Assembly: GCA_019155205.2 (NCBI GenBank)
Contig: JAHNZQ020000049.1
Coordinates: 1,829,238 to 1,893,237, forward strand
Reading direction: 5' to 3'
DNA length: 64,000 nt
Origin: Gracilaria vermiculophylla
Taxonomy: Eukaryota; Rhodophyta; Florideophyceae; Gracilariales; Gracilariaceae
Below the pieces are notes generated by a model that saw only the letters and a program-made list of their open reading frames with translations, was not told where the DNA came from and searched no databases. The stretch's first letter is position 1, and the number at the start of each line of letters is the position of its first letter. Made by a program: the position numbers and the translations under genes. Below are positions 1-12,453 of this stretch, one piece after another.

Positions 1-2639
<2,639 letters not shown>

Positions 2640-4174
2640 TGTATATTTAGTTTGCTGCAGTATCTTACATCATTTGACGGCGTAAGAAACTTATGATGGC
2701 CAGGGGTGACTAAAATCCCTTTCAAAGTTAATTCCCCGAGGAGTGGATTCCTGGGAGGAGTGGATTCCTGGTCTAGGCTTATCATAACTATAGCAATTGA
2801 GCTTGAACTCCGCCAGGGGTTGCTTGTAAAGTAAATCTATATATTCTTTAAAGCTGTTTCGGAGACAAACTTTTCCATACGATATGTTGCCAATGTCCGA
2901 TCATGAATGCACCCGGCCTACATACTGGATGGGAGCAACACATCCTCGTCCCGGAGAATCGTGTCATATTCAGGATTGAACCGGGCGAACAGAAGTGCGC
3001 TATTCGAGGCACGAGAGGAAGTAACGGGCCAGTTCTCCAACTGTACTGACCTCACGCATCGCTGAGGAAAGCAACCGTTACGCACAACTATTGCAAACGG
3101 ACACGGCGAAAAGGTGCGCTTGCGACACAACGAAACGGACGTGCTCCTCGTTGGTAACGTCATTTTCGTACTTGCAACGGTGGTGGTAGGTGGTGTGCCT
3201 TCTACTCGGGATTTCGCGGACTGGATGATTCTACATTCAAGAAGGGAGACGTTGCCCAGAGAATAATTGGTTGGCTACAATGGGCTGCCCGAGGACAATG
3301 GGCTGCGGCTGCTGCTAAAATCTCCACGATAGCCCTGCGTTCGCAGGGTGTGGCGGAGCGGGACGCCGCCTGGGGATTTTGCGATCGCACGAGTGGATGA
3401 TCTACTGTTTGCAATCAGAGCGCAAACAACAAAACTTACCTTCTCTGTGTTCCATCCGAAGTTATCGCAGACTTCGATATCACCGGTGAGCCAAAAAAAC
3501 AGCTCCGACCCGAGGATCGGATACACACGATAACGCAAATCGTGGTGGAATGCGGGCGCAACTCGCGGCAACGCCTGAAAGAAGTCCAACTACAAAACGG
3601 ATTCGCTCGATCGGAAACGTGAGTGACGGTAAAATTCGAAACCGAAACCCCTTTCGCAAAACTCGGAACGACGCCTGAGATTGAAACAGGTCAAGTCAAG
3701 CCGAGGGCCGTGTCGCTGAACACCGAGAAACATCTAAGGACCGCGAGACTAGTTAACACGATTTGCATGTTGAGCGGAGGAACAGGAACAAAATCGTGTT
3801 CAAACTCGACGCCCAAGTTGCGCATCGTGAACATCGCTGCAGAAAAGATTCGACCTTCTACAAGGTTCCCCAAATCCTCGTCTGAATCTGCGCGGCTCAA
3901 CTGGTACCTATCTGTCCGTCAAGCATCACCTTCGACGATGACCCATTTTCCATGAGGTGAACAACACACCCAAACGAATAGGAGCCAAAGCTCAAGCGTC
4001 CAAATTTAATACAACCAAAGAGCAAGGGGAAACGTCCAGCTCCGAGAGGGTTGAGCGGTACGTCGGCTAGGAAATGCCCATTCACGCTTTGCACACAGGA
4101 GGGATGACAAAAAGCAAAGAGGAATCATCGCCAGGGAACGGCGGGAAAGGAAACACTAGATGCCGACCAGGTCA
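2640..4174. other. Intergenic region with coding-like patches
   Basis: About 1.5 kb between DDX41 (+) and ALY (-). It has balanced base composition, unlike the GC-rich flanks. A 15-bp sequence (ggagtggattcctgg) is directly repeated around 2741-2772. The interior from about 2903 contains fragmentary + strand reading frames, listed separately. No tRNA or recognised transposon protein was found. Confidence 0.4.
2903..3955 (+). pseudogene. Fragmentary coding-like frames, unidentified
   Basis: Several consecutive + strand frames read like real protein but do not join. From the ATG at 2903 a frame runs about 47 codons to a TGA. A candidate intron (GTAACG donor near 3020, TACTGAC-like branch site, acceptor before about 3066) would extend it. 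Further frames cover about 3230-3400, about 3428-3610 and 3623-3955, separated by stops or frame changes. I recognise no family. It may be a decayed gene, a multi-intron gene, or noise in a moderately GC-rich stretch. If real, it would break the strand alternation seen elsewhere. Confidence 0.25.
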
Positions 4175-4185
4175 CTAGTCGGCAT
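4160..4185. other. Inverted repeat at ALY stop codon
   Basis: ATGCCGAC at 4160-4167 is perfectly inverted as GTCGGCAT at 4178-4185, leaving a 10-base loop. It overlaps the TAG stop of the minus-strand ALY gene (4175-4177). In RNA it could fold into a hairpin at the end of the coding region. A role in 3' processing is only a guess. Confidence 0.35.
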
Positions 4186-5035
4186 AGCCATCGCGTCCAT
4201 CAGGGCGATCGCGCTCCTCACGCTCCTGATTGGCACCTGGCGCCGGGGCTCTGAACTGCCTCCGATTGCGGCGGCGGCCGCGGCGCGCCTGTTGCCCGTT
4301 GCGGTTGCGATCGCCGAACGGGGAATCCTTGCGATCAAATGTGTCATTCTCCGGGGAGCGAGACTGATCACGATAATCGTCGTCCGCTGGCTGGGACTTC
4401 TTGGACGAGTTGTCCCTCGCGTTCTTCGAGCGCGTGGTTACCAGCGTGATCTGGAGCGGCTGGTTATCAAGAGGCACCAGGTTATACCTCTTGATGGCCT
4501 CCAGTGCATCCGGCATGTTCTCGAAGATGACTTCGGCCTCACACGAAGAGGTGCCGTTCTGATAGCGGGGCAGAACGGCACTCTTCAGCGGGCCGACAGT
4601 CTCGAACAGCTCGGCGATGTCACTCTGTGTGACACCGGGGTGCAGGTTGGAGACGACGACCTTAACGCCATTTGAGCGCTTCTGGGCCGAGGAGGGTAGG
4701 TAGTGCGGGGCGGCGTTGGTGACGATGGGGTGCGGGGCGGGTTCCACGCGCATGTTGTTCTGCGCGTCGGCGGGGGCGGCAGTCGAAGCGTTGTTCTTGC
4801 GGCGGTTCTTACGCTTCTTGGAGATGGAGCGTCGCGCCTTGGCAGCCGGGAGACTGGCTTCCTTCTCCGGGCTGCGGTCGGCAGAGGGGGCGGATGTGGC
4901 GGGTGTGGGGCGGGCCTTTGGCGCAGGAGTCTTGCGCTTGGTGGCCTGGTCACGTCGGCGGGCTGCGCGGTCGGCACGCTTGGCCTGGATGGACTCCTTG
5001 ATGATGTCGTCGAGGGGGCGGTCGATGTTGAGCAT
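4175..5035 (-). CDS. ALYREF: ALY/REF mRNA export adaptor (THO complex subunit 4-like)
   Basis: RNA-binding adaptor of 286 residues that in this family couples splicing and transcription to mRNA export through UAP56 and NXF1 in the nucleus. The start at 5035 was chosen because it gives an N-terminal LDDIIKESI helix (residues 8-16), matching the conserved UAP56-binding motif of ALY proteins; an in-frame upstream extension is Pro-rich leader translation. Basic K/R-rich segments flank one RRM at about 125-200, with RNP2-like VVVSNL and RNP1-like CEAEVIF. The C-terminal part is R/G/D-rich (GRRRNRRQFR), as expected for RGG-type arms. No intron. The leader upstream of the ATG is C-rich on the sense strand. 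It is head-to-head with the CPSF_A-family gene. Confidence 0.88.
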   Translation of the reverse strand: MLNIDRPLDDIIKESIQAKRADRAARRRDQATKRKTPAPKARPTPATSAPSADRSPEKEASLPAAKARRSISKKRKNRRKNNASTAAPADAQNNMRVEPAPHPIVTNAAPHYLPSSAQKRSNGVKVVVSNLHPGVTQSDIAELFETVGPLKSAVLPRYQNGTSSCEAEVIFENMPDALEAIKRYNLVPLDNQPLQITLVTTRSKNARDNSSKKSQPADDDYRDQSRSPENDTFDRKDSPFGDRNRNGQQARRGRRRNRRQFRAPAPGANQEREERDRPDGRDGYAD

Positions 5036-5606
5036 CTTGAGTTCGGTGGGGGGGGATGTGGGTGGGTGGGTGGGTGGGGTTGGGGGGTAGGAGGGGGGGG
5101 CGGCGGGGGACGGAGAAGGGCAAGGAAAGCTGAGCGAAAGCGGGGGGGTGGGGGGGGATGGTGGGGGAGCAAGGCGTGGAGCGTTGAGCAAGAGCGGGAA
5201 GCGGTGAGTGAAAGGTTGCTTGCTGGGGCAGGAGGAGGGAAGAGGGCTGAAGGCGGGCGGGCGCGGGGGCTGAAGTACGGTCGAGCGCGGGCGCGCCGAA
5301 CGGGCTGGAAATGCGTAGCGGCGCCTCGCCCGCGCGTCAGCGTCGTTGGCGGCAATTGGAGAGGGCCACGTACAAAATTGCGCACTTTGCATTTGGCGTC
5401 CGCGCGCCCGACAGTGGCGGGCGCGGCGCTGATCCGTTTTCCGGGAGCCGAAATTTTGTGTCAGCCGCTCGGATCAGCTGCACTGCAGCGCATGCGGCGT
5501 CGCGATGCGCGAGGCGAAGAGAGAGGCAGAGGAGCGTCGCGCTCCGCGCCTCTCCCGAGCACGCAGCCGCCGCCACCTCCCCCCGTTGTCAGCGCGCAGC
5601 AGCGCC
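5036..5606. promoter_or_regulatory. Divergent promoter region ALY / CPSF_A-family gene
   Basis: A 571-bp spacer between two divergent starts. The ALY side (5042-5160) is G-rich on + (C-rich on the ALY sense strand) with GGGT repeats. No clear TATA box was found. A longer frame starting at 5505 (ATG) would add 34 Arg-rich residues to the + gene; the ATG at 5607 has a better context (gccATGg). Confidence 0.45.
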
Positions 5607-8600
5607 ATGGCCATCCTCAACGCCACGTCCGCCGCGCCCGAGGCGGCGCAGGCGTCGCCTTCGCCGCCGCCCAAGCCCGCGCTCTTCGTGCGTACACTCC
5701 TGCCCAGTCAGTCCGTCACACGATGCATTTCGTGTTGCATGCTTCCCCCCCACGCCTGGCCGCCGTCCCACCCCGCCCCCTCCTCGCCGCCGTCTCTCCG
5801 CTCCTGTCGCCAGCTCGTCGTCGCAACCGAAACCTCCGTCGAGCTCTTCGCGTTGCACCGCCCCACGTTGTCGCTCACATCGCTCACCCGCCATAACTTC
5901 TTTGCACGCATCCTCGACATCGCCGCCGTCAGCTCGCTCGTCCCCGGCAGAGATGTGCTCGTTGTGCTCGGCGACCACTCCACGCTCAGCTTCATGCAGT
6001 TTGACGAGCGCTCCTCATGTCTTCGTATCGCAGAGCACGTCAACATGTTCCCCTTCTCGCAGCTGCCCTCCACGGGTGCGGTGCGACGCACTGCGCGTTT
6101 GCTCGCCACCCACCCGCGCAAGCGAATGGTAGCGGTAGCTAGTTTACAATCCCTCATCTCCGTCTTCCCTATTCTTTTTCTTCCAAAGCGCGTCAACGCC
6201 GGTAAAATAGCCTCAGTCGACGTAGACGGCACAATTCTTTCCATTGACTTTCTCGAGGATGACGAAGGTGTTCCGGGCGACGCCATTCTTGTCGCCCTGC
6301 TCCAGAAGGGCAAGGAGCAGGTCATTGCGCTCTACTCAGTTGGTGTTCCGCCTGACTCGTCTGGTGGACTCTCCGTCACCTACGTCGGTTCCATGATCAC
6401 ATGCGCCAGTCACCCCGACGATGTCGCCGTTGCGCGCGCAACATCACAACTCACTGGTGAGTCGGTGCGTCCAACCCCCCCGGCTGCTGCCGTCACCAGA
6501 CTCTCTGGCTGTCCTTTTCTCTTTGCCGTCTTCGTCGAGGGCAAGATCATTGCCGGCGACGCTCGCAGCGTTATTGTCAACGCCCAAGCCTCAGAAAACC
6601 CTCTAGCATCGAGAAGCGATGATGGCTTTCTGCTGCAAATAACGTCACAAGATGACGTGCGTCGAGGCGACCAAATCGTCTCGGGCGTTCTTGACGACTC
6701 CAGCATACCGCACAGCAATATGGAACCGGCCCACCCCACCTCAGAAACATCTGTTGCTCTAGACCCTGCGGAAGCGAGTGGAGTTCACACGCCCGGCTCC
6801 TCTGCGGGCGGAAGCGATCTCGGAAACACTCACAATCCAGAAGGTTTCGTTACACCCACACAGACTCCTGCTGTACGGCTGACTGAGCCTCCGGCTGTGA
6901 ATTACGCTCGGCGCAATACTATCTGGCGATCGGGAATTCCTCCCGCGATTCCTCTGCTCACTCGACGCACCGTTATGTCAAGATACCCATACACGGGTCA
7001 AAGCGATTTCAGTATTGACGAAGATTATCTATCTTACTTATTTGTACCCCCTTACATAACTCTTGATGTCGGTGATGAGAATGGTGTTGCTACTGCCTGG
7101 GTGGATGCCAGAGATCATTTTCGTGATGAGAACGATGACGGGGATGGTTTGTATTTCGTGATGGAAAGCGGAGCCATGTTTGTTTTGCGATGGAGCGATG
7201 CCATCAGAGAGGGCACTACCACCTTTCGCATACCTGGTGGGGACCGTATCAGAACGTCTCCGAAACGTAACTTCAGCGTGGAATACGTAGGGGACGTAGG
7301 CCCTGCAATATCAATCGCAGCGCTCGACCAGAAACTAATCTTCGTGGCCAATGATGCTGCAGACGGCTCTTTAAGACAGTTACGTCTTCCTTTGGAGCAT
7401 CAAAATCAACAAGCTCCCAAAACGGTCCAGCCAACCCGTTGCGGGGTTAGCCCCGGTATGTTGCAGTACGGCCTCGATGTACGCCAAGAGTTTCTCAACT
7501 TGAGCCCTATCACAGACTTTATAATCGTTCCACCGAAAACAACTAAGGACGGTGGAGGTCGCGAAGAATGTTTCACGCGATCAGTGCGACACCAGTACGG
7601 TGGCAGCTCCTTTTCGGATCGCCATGCAGAAAATATGGACCGCATTGCTCTCAAAACTCTAGATTCTATCTCTCATGACATACCAATTCATCAGACCGCC
7701 TTAGAACATGTTATTAACGGTAGTGATCAGGAGTCTGAAATTATTGCCTGCAGTGGAACGGGACGTCAGGGATCTATCCGTATCATTCGCCCAGGGGCAC
7801 CAGTCAGTGTTCTCGCTGCTAGCCTACCGGCATTTCAGGCATGCAATGACATGTGGCCGGTGCAGTTTAGCAAGGACTCCGTTTATGATGCAGGCCTCTT
7901 GCTTACGTTTGCGGAGATGAGCGGTCTTTTCTTAACTGTGCCGCCGGATGGCACCGGCCATCATTCGCGGCGTCCTCATGACAACTCTATCGTTGCACAG
8001 CTTGTGGACGGTACTGATGCTGTAGGTATTTTATCAACATGCAGAACCATTGAGCTTGGTGTGATTGAGGACGGTGTTGTGGCCCAAATCCATGAAAAAG
8101 GAATCAGATTCATTTTCATGAGGAAGGCCAGCGAAGTAGACCTCATCGGGAAGATTATCAACAATTCAGTTCGGCAGCCTTTGTACAACAAGATTCTTGA
8201 CTGGCATCCCCCAGAAGAAGGAACTATTTCGGTGGGCACCATCGGGGCTGGATTTATTCTGGTCTCTCTTGTTCGCCCCCATGGGCTTAAACCCATCCTG
8301 TACATGTTGAAATGCTTTCCGTCAGAACCAACTAGGGGGATATGCGTCGTTGCTAATGCTATACTAGATCATGAACTAAGTTGTATCAAAGTTCCGGAGT
8401 GGACAGTTATTCATTCTGATCATGACATAAGTTCCCCCAGGCTGCCTCCTATGGTCGTTCTTGGCACTTATGCTCCTTCAGTTGAGGTTCGATTGCTCGG
8501 GCCTACTCTAGAGGTTGTGGATTGCAGGTCAACTCGGCCGTGGGACATTCGACCTGAAGATGGGGAACATATAAACAAACAACGATGCGTCTCTGATATT

Positions 8601-10868
8601 CATGATACTCTTTTATCTCAGGTTCACGGGTCAGATTGGAGCAAAAAACGCATTAATACTCAGCTTAGCACAATGACGGCTGTTCCAGAGAGTGTTTGTG
8701 CACTGGAGCTCGACGGTAGACGATTAATTATGGCTGGACTAAGGGATGGATCTGTGATTTGCTTCAGCTTTGGTGAAGAGGACGATTCAAGCTTTGCTGC
8801 ACCTGATTCTCCAAATGCGGCCGGGCATCTCGTTCTCGAGCTTCACAGAAAACTAGGTTACAGACCGGTGGTCGTGAAAGCGGTGTCTGTTGCGATCGGC
8901 AGAGTGCTTTTGTGTCAGACTGAAAGACTGTGGATGTGTACTGGTCATGGAGGACGGAAACTACGGTGGACTCCTTTAGCTTTTCCGGAAACGAATGCAA
9001 GCTGCTCATTTTCAGTCTTCGGGGCGGAAAGATGCTTTGCTACTGTCGCAGAAGACAAAACGTTGTACGTATGTAGTCTGCGGCGAAGATGCGAAGTTTC
9101 TGTTCGTACAATTCTCATAGGAAGCACGCCAAGGCGGGTGGTACAGGCTCCAACAATGAAAAACTGTTTTGTGGTGGCAACCACTAATGAACACAGCGCC
9201 GTACAGAAGCACGGGAAGAACGAAGAACCGTGGGGCGGGTATCTGGCCAGTATGTCAGAGTTTTCCGAGCTTCAAGTATACAGCAAGCGCACTCGAAAAC
9301 GATTGGGAAAGGTTTCGTTGCTTAGCGGGGAGTTGGTTCATGTGCTGTGCACATGGAAAGATATGGTGGTCGTGGGGACGTCATGGGGACTTCGCGACTT
9401 GGGGCCGTACGATAGATGTATGCGGGGCCGTTTGCTCTTATACTCACTTCGTCTTGCTCCAACTTCAGGCAAGGGTTCTTCAGCACACGGAGAACAACGT
9501 GTTCGGTTTCATCTACGCACTGAACTTGTTCTTCCAGGCGCCGTGCTGGCTGGATGCGCACATCCGAAGGCGGATATGCTGGCCATATCATGCAATTCAG
9601 AGATCATTTTGCTTGCTATGGTTCCATCGCAAGACACTGTTGTTGAAGTGGCGCGCTCTTCTGTGCGAACTCTGGTGGTAAGCCTGAGCATTGAAGACGA
9701 TATGATTTGCGCAGTTGATCGGAAAGATTCAGTGGCTCTTTTCCAAATGCATGTGGGCGTTGAGAAGCTGGTGCGAGATAGGAGTGACTATCGAAAGCGT
9801 GTTGTTTCAGACGCAGTTCTGATTGATCGAAGCCAGATGATCGGTGTGGACCGGCTTGGAAACTTGTTTTCGCTTGGATACGAAAAAGGAGATGGTCCGA
9901 AGCGTGTGGAGGTTGTGAACAAAGATGGTTGGGTGAACTCTCCATACATTGAGATTTTGATGTCCATGGGGTCTCATAGTGATGAATTAGGTTTAGCGCA
10001 CGATGCGACATCACAGGACGGTATACCTGCGACATTGGGTCAAGAATACGATGAAATGCCTCCTGAGTCAGGATCAGATGAATCTGCGCCGATGGTTGCG
10101 TCTCATTCAGAAGAGCTCGCTGCCTCAGATGACCTGGAGGGAACAAACGACACGAGTGAAGCGGAAGGTATGCAAGCGGTGGCGGCAAGCGAGTGGGACG
10201 ACGTTCAAAATGACGGCAGCGATATTAACGAGGGATCTGACATGGAAAGCGTTGTGGAAGGCGGCAACTCCAACAACGGGGACAACGAAGCGGTTGCAGC
10301 AGGTGCTCCCGCTGCGGAGCCCGCGGCCGAAACTATAGATCCCGAACAGGACAGGCGGCTCATGGGCGTGGCGAGGAATTTGGTGTGTTATCATAGCTTC
10401 AACATGAACGACATCGCTCTGCGACTAAGGGTGGGATGCTTTAGTAGAAGCGAAAAAGTGAGGGAAATGGACGACTGGGATCTGGAAGGTGGGAGGCTTT
10501 CGACAATGCCCACGGAGCGTTTGTTCGGCGACAAGTGCGACGCGGTGTTTTGCGGGACGGTGAATGGAGCGCTGATATCGGCGGTTTCCATGTGCTTTGA
10601 AGCGTACGAATTGCTGAGCAGGGTGGAGCAGGAAATGAGCAAGCTGAGCGAGAGCGGCGGACGCAAGACTGGGCGCACGCACGAGCTATTCCGGTCGGCG
10701 TACGGGCGCGCGGCGGTGTGCTGCATAGACGGTGACGTGCTCGACGAGTTTGACCAGTTGGACGTGTCGGTGAAGCGGACGATTGCGGCAAACGTGGGGT
10801 GCGAGGGGGAAAGAGGGGTGCTGCGACTGGAAGGGATAATAAGGGATCTGTACGATCGAGTCGGGTGA
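5607..10868 (+). CDS. MMS1_N/CPSF_A family beta-propeller protein (DDB1/CPSF160/SF3B3-like)
   Basis: Protein of 1753 residues in one open frame. The N-terminal block VVATETSVELF and spaced beta-propeller strands fit the MMS1_N domain. The middle contains a GTGRQGSIRIIRPG block (about 7750-7800), characteristic of the DDB1/SF3B3 superfamily, here most like the uncharacterised plant 'CPSF A subunit' proteins. The C-terminal CPSF_A domain includes FCGTVNGALISAV (from about 10550) and an IDGDVLDEFDQLD helix. Family members scaffold RNA-processing complexes (CPSF160, SF3B3) or Cullin4 ligases (DDB1); I cannot assign which. An acidic, Asp/Glu/Ser-rich insertion lies at about residues 1480-1575. It is longer than typical DDB1 (about 1140) or SF3B3 (about 1217) because of low-complexity insertions. 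The alternative upstream ATG is at 5505. Confidence 0.85.
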   Translation: MAILNATSAAPEAAQASPSPPPKPALFVRTLLPSQSVTRCISCCMLPPHAWPPSHPAPSSPPSLRSCRQLVVATETSVELFALHRPTLSLTSLTRHNFFARILDIAAVSSLVPGRDVLVVLGDHSTLSFMQFDERSSCLRIAEHVNMFPFSQLPSTGAVRRTARLLATHPRKRMVAVASLQSLISVFPILFLPKRVNAGKIASVDVDGTILSIDFLEDDEGVPGDAILVALLQKGKEQVIALYSVGVPPDSSGGLSVTYVGSMITCASHPDDVAVARATSQLTGESVRPTPPAAAVTRLSGCPFLFAVFVEGKIIAGDARSVIVNAQASENPLASRSDDGFLLQITSQDDVRRGDQIVSGVLDDSSIPHSNMEPAHPTSETSVALDPAEASGVHTPGSSAGGSDLGNTHNPEGFVTPTQTPAVRLTEPPAVNYARRNTIWRSGIPPAIPLLTRRTVMSRYPYTGQSDFSIDEDYLSYLFVPPYITLDVGDENGVATAWVDARDHFRDENDDGDGLYFVMESGAMFVLRWSDAIREGTTTFRIPGGDRIRTSPKRNFSVEYVGDVGPAISIAALDQKLIFVANDAADGSLRQLRLPLEHQNQQAPKTVQPTRCGVSPGMLQYGLDVRQEFLNLSPITDFIIVPPKTTKDGGGREECFTRSVRHQYGGSSFSDRHAENMDRIALKTLDSISHDIPIHQTALEHVINGSDQESEIIACSGTGRQGSIRIIRPGAPVSVLAASLPAFQACNDMWPVQFSKDSVYDAGLLLTFAEMSGLFLTVPPDGTGHHSRRPHDNSIVAQLVDGTDAVGILSTCRTIELGVIEDGVVAQIHEKGIRFIFMRKASEVDLIGKIINNSVRQPLYNKILDWHPPEEGTISVGTIGAGFILVSLVRPHGLKPILYMLKCFPSEPTRGICVVANAILDHELSCIKVPEWTVIHSDHDISSPRLPPMVVLGTYAPSVEVRLLGPTLEVVDCRSTRPWDIRPEDGEHINKQRCVSDIHDTLLSQVHGSDWSKKRINTQLSTMTAVPESVCALELDGRRLIMAGLRDGSVICFSFGEEDDSSFAAPDSPNAAGHLVLELHRKLGYRPVVVKAVSVAIGRVLLCQTERLWMCTGHGGRKLRWTPLAFPETNASCSFSVFGAERCFATVAEDKTLYVCSLRRRCEVSVRTILIGSTPRRVVQAPTMKNCFVVATTNEHSAVQKHGKNEEPWGGYLASMSEFSELQVYSKRTRKRLGKVSLLSGELVHVLCTWKDMVVVGTSWGLRDLGPYDRCMRGRLLLYSLRLAPTSGKGSSAHGEQRVRFHLRTELVLPGAVLAGCAHPKADMLAISCNSEIILLAMVPSQDTVVEVARSSVRTLVVSLSIEDDMICAVDRKDSVALFQMHVGVEKLVRDRSDYRKRVVSDAVLIDRSQMIGVDRLGNLFSLGYEKGDGPKRVEVVNKDGWVNSPYIEILMSMGSHSDELGLAHDATSQDGIPATLGQEYDEMPPESGSDESAPMVASHSEELAASDDLEGTNDTSEAEGMQAVAASEWDDVQNDGSDINEGSDMESVVEGGNSNNGDNEAVAAGAPAAEPAAETIDPEQDRRLMGVARNLVCYHSFNMNDIALRLRVGCFSRSEKVREMDDWDLEGGRLSTMPTERLFGDKCDAVFCGTVNGALISAVSMCFEAYELLSRVEQEMSKLSESGGRKTGRTHELFRSAYGRAAVCCIDGDVLDEFDQLDVSVKRTIAANVGCEGERGVLRLEGIIRDLYDRVG

Positions 10869-11157
10869 GCACTAGCTTGGGTAAGCCGTGTGTGTGCAGG
10901 AGTGGAGGCAAAAGTGTGAGCGACTGGTGCTTTGACGAAGGTAGCGTAAAGCATTGAGTGGTAGATGCGACTGGAGAGTGCAAGAACAGAGCGCATGTGG
11001 AGCAAGTTTTACTACAAAGCGAACGGCGAGGGACGCGTGCCATGTGTGAGGCCACAAGCGGCGCTGCAGCGGCGCTGCAGCGGCGCGGCGGCGCTGTTGG
11101 CAGCGCGAAAGCAGTTGGCAGGGCTTGTAGTAGTATGTGTGAGAGTTGATGGGAAAG

Positions 11158-11556
11158 TTAACCGCCCAGTTGCGAGACCATGGCGTCGACGCAGTCGAGT
11201 TCCTGCATGTCAAGCGACTCGGGGGTGTCCTCGTCGTTGATTCTGTGGCCGTCGAAGAGGAAGCGGTAGGCGCCCTTGGTGGTTCCCATGCGCGCGCAGT
11301 ACGCGTCCATGAGTTTCTTCAGCTGCGTGGTCTTTTTGATTTTGAACTGCACCTCGTTTCCCTCGGCGTCGCGCACCTGCGGCGATGGCGGCGGGGGTGC
11401 GGGCGAGAGTGGGACGGGGGGCGGGGGAGGTTAGTGGGCGGTGGAGCGCGAGGGGGGCGAACGGGTGCGGCAGCGTACCTTGATGTTGATCTGTTCGCCG
11501 GGCTCGGGCTTGGTGTCGACATTGGCTTTTGAGTCCTCGGGCGCCTTTTCGGCCAT
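11158..11556 (-). CDS. SUMO: SUMO, two exons, encoded without a tail
   Basis: Small ubiquitin-like modifier of 98 residues, joined from exon 1 (11479-11556) and exon 2 (11158-11376). The 102-bp intron (11377-11478) starts GTACGC and ends CGCAG, phase 0, between INIK and VRDAEG. Exon 1 alone encodes the disordered acidic/lysine N-terminus and the start of the fold. Exon 2 has the diagnostic KKTTQLKKLMDAYC block, the LFDGHRI strand and the DTPESLDM segment. The protein ends QLGG followed directly by TAA, so the mature di-glycine is already exposed. It would be conjugated to lysines by the E1 (SAE), UBC9 and E3 cascade. It is tail-to-tail with the CPSF_A gene and head-to-head with the Cys-rich secreted protein; its leader contains a 16-base C run on the sense strand. 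Confidence 0.93.
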
Positions 11557-12221
11557 GCTGCGGGCAGGCGCGAATGCGCGGAATGAGCGGGGCCGGAGGC
11601 GGGGGGGGGGGGGGGGCGGAGGAGGAGGCACGAAGAAGCGGCAGGCGGCGGCGAAGGCGGCGCGAGCGGCGGAGGAGGCGGCGGCGGCGGAGGCGGCAGA
11701 GGCGACGGAGGCGACGGAGGCGGCAGAGGCGACGGAGGCGACGGAGGCGGCAGAGGCGGCGGAAGCGGCGGAAGCGGCAGAGGCAGCGGAAGCGGCGGAA
11801 GCGGCGGCGGCGGGCGCTGCCAAGGGTGGAGGCGCGAGGGCGCGCGACGCACCGAAGCGGCGATGGCGCGCACGCGCGCGCGCGCGCGCGCGCGCCAGCG
11901 GCACAGGTGTACACTCAGTGCGCGCGCGCTTGCACGCCGCCGTGCCGCCGCCGTCGGCACAGCGCGCGCGGCTGTGCGCGCGAGTTGCGCCGCGCGTTTG
12001 GCCGAAACGTTTCGGGCGCTGTGCTGTCAGCGGCGGTGTCGCCGCCGCGCGCAGCAGCGCTCGTTGGCCAACGTCGCGGCGCTCGCCGCGCCGCCGCGCC
12101 TCGGCGCCGTCGCGCCGTCGCGCCGCCGCGCCGCCGCGCCGCTCCCGTCGCTGGCAGTTAGGTTTCGCGCGCGCGTCACTGTCCAGTGTGCGCCCACGTC
12201 CTTTCCGCCGCCGTCAAAGCG

Positions 12222-12229
12222 TATAAAAG
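12222..12229 (+). promoter_or_regulatory. TATA box of Cys-rich protein gene
   Basis: TATAAAAG on the + strand, 232 bases before the ATG at 12454. It is followed within 35 bases by the C homopolymer, so the predicted transcript would begin just upstream of or inside that tract. Confidence 0.55.
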
Positions 12230-12260
12230 CGGCGGGCGCTACGCGGCAGCGCCCCCCCCG

Positions 12261-12329
<69 letters not shown>
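12261..12329 (+). repeat. C homopolymer (69) in predicted 5' leader
   Basis: An uninterrupted C run between a TATA box and the start codon of the Cys-rich gene, followed by GC-only sequence, two Ns (12340-12341) and a second C run of 23 (12400-12422). Sequence quality around it is probably poor. Confidence 0.85.
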
Positions 12330-12330
<1 letters not shown>

Positions 12331-12453
12331 CCCCCCGCCNNGCCGGCCCCAGCAAAAAGGAAAAAGGGGGCGGGCCCGGCGGCGGCGCGCCCCCGCCGGC
12401 CCCCCCCCCCCCCCCCCCCCCCGCGCGCATCCGCCTCCGCCGCGCTGCTCGCC

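Larger units (their letters stand above)
11557..12453. promoter_or_regulatory. Divergent promoter region SUMO / Cys-rich gene
   Basis: An 897-bp spacer. It holds, in order, a G16 run (11601-11616), irregular GGCGGAGGC-type repeats (about 11640-11820), an alternating CG tract (11873-11894) able to adopt Z-DNA, a TATA box at 12222, and a C-rich leader with a 2-N ambiguity (12340-12341). Open frames across it are compositional artefacts (poly-Ala, poly-Arg, poly-Pro). Confidence 0.6.

Noticed and set aside
2965..2990. Possible tRNA B-box (minus-strand GGTTCAATCC)
   Set aside because: No T-stem pairing or A-box at the correct distance.
5688..5813. In-frame 126-bp intron in the CPSF_A-family gene (GTGCGT...CGCCAG)
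   Set aside because: Splice-like ends exist, but the intervening VRTLLPSQSVTRC segment aligns in position with the first propeller strand of the family, so it is more likely coding. Left unspliced.
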